Source: Nitrospirota bacterium
GTDB taxonomy: Bacteria > Nitrospirota > Thermodesulfovibrionia > Thermodesulfovibrionales > Magnetobacteriaceae
DNA: 64,000 bases
Direction: 5' to 3'
NCBI GenBank assembly: GCA_015233895.1
Contig: JADFXG010000001.1
Coordinates: 62,001 to 126,000 of the forward strand
This document shows positions 61,875-64,000 of the stretch, one piece after another (position 1 is the first letter of the stretch; the number at the start of each line of letters is the position of its first letter). The translations under genes were made by a program, and so were the position numbers. The notes beneath the pieces are model-generated. The model did not search any database, was not told the origin of the DNA, and saw only the letters and a list, made by a program, of their open reading frames with translations.

Positions 61875-63322
61875 TGGAATTTGTACCTGTTTATTATAAA
61901 GACTCCCTAACCATTATAAATCCAAATGGTTATGTTGGAGTTGTCACCCTATGGTCAAAGCCGCAAGCAGTAATAGACAAATTCAAAGAGGCTGGTGTGG
62001 ATTTAGACGCATCCAGCTCACAAGTCGCCGCTTTTGGCACACTCTATGGCAATGGACTAAAGCACCTTCTTGCCAATTTGCTCTATAACCCTCAGATAAC
62101 ACATATCTTAATTTGCGGACGGGATACCGGAGGGTCGTTGCAGCAACTGTTGAGCTTTTTTAATAAAGGTGTGGAAAAAGAAATTCAACTTGGCATTACA
62201 AGTAACAGGATTATCGGCACATCCAGATTTTTGCCTGAGGCGTTAACTCCTGAGTTATTTAAGAATCCTCCCAATTTAACCTATATAGGAAAGGAGAGCG
62301 ACGCTGAATTTAAAATAAAACTGATGGCTTTCTTTGATAATCTTCCGTCAGGATTAAATATGGCAGAGGCTGAGAGAGTAGAAATAGATTTACCAGAAAT
62401 TACTCCCTCGTATTTTCCTTCTAATCAGCGCAGTCATATAATTATAAAAAACACTCCGCTTGAAGCGTGGAAAGAGTTGATCTTTTGTCTGGATCGTTTT
62501 GGGCGCATGACAGAGCTTAAGCCTGACAAGCGCCGCAAAGAGCTGCAAAACGTAAAGGTAATAGTAGAAAATCCGATAGAGGAGAACAACGAGCGTTTAA
62601 AGCCGTTTGGATTTTCTATCGAAGAGCTCCATGACTATCAGAGCACAGTCATGAGCGATATTGTAGAGGGGGATTATGGCTATGGCAACAGAATCAGGGA
62701 TTATTTTGATGTGGATGCTCTGATTGTCTGTATAGAAAAACTAAAGAGAAACCGGCAGGACAGGCGTTCTTTTATAGTGCTATGGGATTCAAGGACAGAC
62801 CTGACCGACACATGGCGCTCCTCTCCTTGTTTAGCTACAATTTTTCTCCGGGTGTTTGATGATAAACTGACACTTTCGGCAACTTTCAGAGTCCATAACG
62901 CATTGGATGCGTGGCTCAAAAATTTCTATGCTCTTATGGCTATTCAAAAGCATGTCGCACAACAGACAGGGATACAAGCAGGAGCTATAACTATAATCAG
63001 CCACTCCATAAGCATAAATCCCGATGAGGGGTATGAAAAGCTCCAGATGATTGTCCGTGAGCACAGCGGTAATTTTAAGTTTGAGGCCGACCCAAACGGG
63101 CAGTTCAGATTTAAAATTGAGGATGGGCAAATTGTTGCAGAGCATATCTATAATGGAGAGAAACTCACTGAATACAGGAGTAAAAAAGCCGAGCGGATAC
63201 AGTATGAGATAAAACGCGACAGGGCAATCTCAGACATAGGCCACGCTATTTTTGTAGGCAGACAACTTGCTAAGGCTGAGCGGTGCTTAAAAACCGGTGA
63301 GGCATTTACTGAAGAATTGTAA
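61874..63322 (+). CDS. MtrA-like domain fused to thymidylate synthase-like domain
   Basis: A 482-residue fusion. Residues 1-170 resemble the cytoplasmic domain of methyltransferase MtrA (DUF4346-like): VGVVTLWSK, GNGLKHLLANLLYNP, THILICGRDTGG and NRIIGTSRFLPE. Residues 175-480 resemble thymidylate synthase: YGYGNRIR (268-275), DRR (296-298), catalytic Cys319 in SSPCLATI, Arg339, Asn350 and His377. Compared with ThyA, the residue after the Cys is Leu instead of His, the Asp169 position is Asn and the Tyr209 position is Ile. It is the last gene of the dcd-HAD-DGxHR run. It may make dTMP with a non-folate methyl carrier or modify another pyrimidine; both are inference. Confidence 0.8.
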   Translation: MEFVPVYYKDSLTIINPNGYVGVVTLWSKPQAVIDKFKEAGVDLDASSSQVAAFGTLYGNGLKHLLANLLYNPQITHILICGRDTGGSLQQLLSFFNKGVEKEIQLGITSNRIIGTSRFLPEALTPELFKNPPNLTYIGKESDAEFKIKLMAFFDNLPSGLNMAEAERVEIDLPEITPSYFPSNQRSHIIIKNTPLEAWKELIFCLDRFGRMTELKPDKRRKELQNVKVIVENPIEENNERLKPFGFSIEELHDYQSTVMSDIVEGDYGYGNRIRDYFDVDALIVCIEKLKRNRQDRRSFIVLWDSRTDLTDTWRSSPCLATIFLRVFDDKLTLSATFRVHNALDAWLKNFYALMAIQKHVAQQTGIQAGAITIISHSISINPDEGYEKLQMIVREHSGNFKFEADPNGQFRFKIEDGQIVAEHIYNGEKLTEYRSKKAERIQYEIKRDRAISDIGHAIFVGRQLAKAERCLKTGEAFTEEL

Positions 63323-63400
63323 CGCTCTAATTATGTTTCTTGTATGTCTTTAAAAACAAACGAATAATCACTGACAACATCTGCAATAAGATTTATAAAT

Positions 63401-63412
63401 CTATGTTATACT
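63401..63412 (+). promoter_or_regulatory. Possible extended -10 element before the ATPase gene
   Basis: TGTTATACT (63404-63412) gives a TGn-like extension with TATACT, about 45 nt upstream of the ATG at 63457. No matching -35 box is seen. Confidence 0.3.
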
Positions 63413-63456
63413 TAATAAATAATTTGAGTAACAGATTGTTGAATGCAGGAGCGTAA

Positions 63457-64000
63457 ATGATTATTACTAAACTTGAATATAGTGAAAACGTTTTTGGCAG
63501 ACAATGGAAATTAAAAAGTACTGATCTGAGTATGCACAATTTAATTATCGGCCTTAACGCTACAGGTAAGACCAGATCCTTGAACGCTATATTGGATTTG
63601 AGATTATGTATCATGAAATCAATCATTTACAGTAGCTTTATGAAAAATTCGCAACGATCATGGGATATTGAATTTTTAGATACTCAAATTACGCCACCAG
63701 TTAAATATGTTTATAAATTGATATTATCAGAAATACAAGTAGAACTTGAGGAATTTAAAAATGATGAACGTGTGTTAATAAAAAGAGAAAAAGATAACGG
63801 TCAGATATTTTCTGAAAGCACAAAAAAAATGATAGATTTCTCACCTCCTGAAAAAGAGTTAACGGTAAACGTGCGTCGTGATAAAAAAGAATTTCCTTTT
63901 CTGGAAAAATTGTGGTCATGGGCAGATGAATTTCGTTCCTTAAACTTTACACAGTTTAGCCCGCATTTTGTTATGTATAAAGACACGCTTGAGAGATTTA
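63457..64000 (+). CDS. AAA-type ATPase, 3' end cut by window edge
   Basis: The first 181 residues of a protein starting at the ATG at 63457, which has AGGAG 6 nt upstream. A Walker A motif GLNATGKT lies at 32-39, right after a short beta-rich lead, as in OLD/RecF/SMC-like AAA_15/AAA_21 ATPases. The following 140 residues are charged and helical with no Walker B yet. The A+T content is higher than in the upstream operon. Members of this class often sit in defence or accessory islands, but the product cannot be named from the visible part. Confidence 0.75.
   Translation, partial: MIITKLEYSENVFGRQWKLKSTDLSMHNLIIGLNATGKTRSLNAILDLRLCIMKSIIYSSFMKNSQRSWDIEFLDTQITPPVKYVYKLILSEIQVELEEFKNDERVLIKREKDNGQIFSESTKKMIDFSPPEKELTVNVRRDKKEFPFLEKLWSWADEFRSLNFTQFSPHFVMYKDTLERF

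Noticed and set aside
1-64000. CRISPR array, insertion sequence or prophage
   Set aside because: No regularly spaced direct repeats, transposase, integrase or phage structural genes were seen anywhere in the window.

Overview
The window reads as a chromosomal segment of a mid-GC, anaerobic, Gram-negative-type bacterium with dissimilatory sulfur metabolism. Supporting signs are a complete dsrMKJOP membrane complex, several multihaem c-type cytochromes, LPS-type glycosyltransferases, a TolC-family outer-membrane channel and many two-component and HD-GYP signalling proteins. This combination best fits Nitrospirota (Thermodesulfovibrionia, the group that includes magnetotactic relatives), with Desulfobacterota as the alternative. 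That placement is inference; no database search was possible.

Layout. 0-1 kb: an edge-truncated gene coupled to a DUF6932/nucleotidyltransferase-like gene. 1.3-3.6 kb: two LPS-type glycosyltransferases. 3.7-10.2 kb: small membrane proteins and housekeeping genes (folK, hisH, greA), an HD-GYP sensor, a CBS/ArsB-NhaD-type permease pair and an HPP protein. 10.3-13.6 kb: a three-gene phosphorylation module (von Willebrand A, PP2C phosphatase, membrane-anchored kinase with zinc ribbon and TPRs), like the TerY-P triads described near tellurium-resistance genes. 13.7-27 kb: the conserved translation/transcription block tRNA-Tyr/Gly/Thr-tuf-rpmG-tRNA-Trp-secE-nusG-rplKAJL-rpoBC, with a textbook promoter in front and an L10-type leader before rplJ. 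27-29.2 kb: a potassium channel with RCK domain and a class II aldolase.

29.3-42.4 kb, all on the minus strand: a tetrahaem cytochrome/FeS/NrfD membrane module with its own strong promoter, a two-CW protein, an RsbRD_N-domain protein, dsrMKJOP, and then three response-regulator/histidine-kinase genes. 42.5-47.6 kb, minus strand: a tightly packed run PASTA-rpe-TPR-pgsA-DUF512-aroE. 47.8-52 kb, plus strand: glycogen utilisation genes (malQ, glgX). 52.2-57.3 kb: a PAS histidine kinase, a RelE/ParE-type toxin-antitoxin pair coupled to an HD-GYP gene, and a TolC-family protein on the minus strand. 57.4-63.3 kb: a B12-binding radical SAM protein with a PCP-reductase-domain partner, then leuD-dcd-HAD-(DGxHR protein)-(MtrA-like/thymidylate synthase fusion). 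The window ends inside an AAA-type ATPase gene.

The most unusual locus is 60.0-63.3 kb. A dCTP deaminase and a HAD phosphatase are co-transcribed with a ParB/DndB-like DGxHR protein and a divergent thymidylate synthase fused to an MtrA-like domain. This could be a non-canonical thymidylate route or a pyrimidine-modifying pathway. No rRNA, CRISPR array, insertion sequence or prophage was recognised. The only gene-free stretch over 300 bases is 957-1360.
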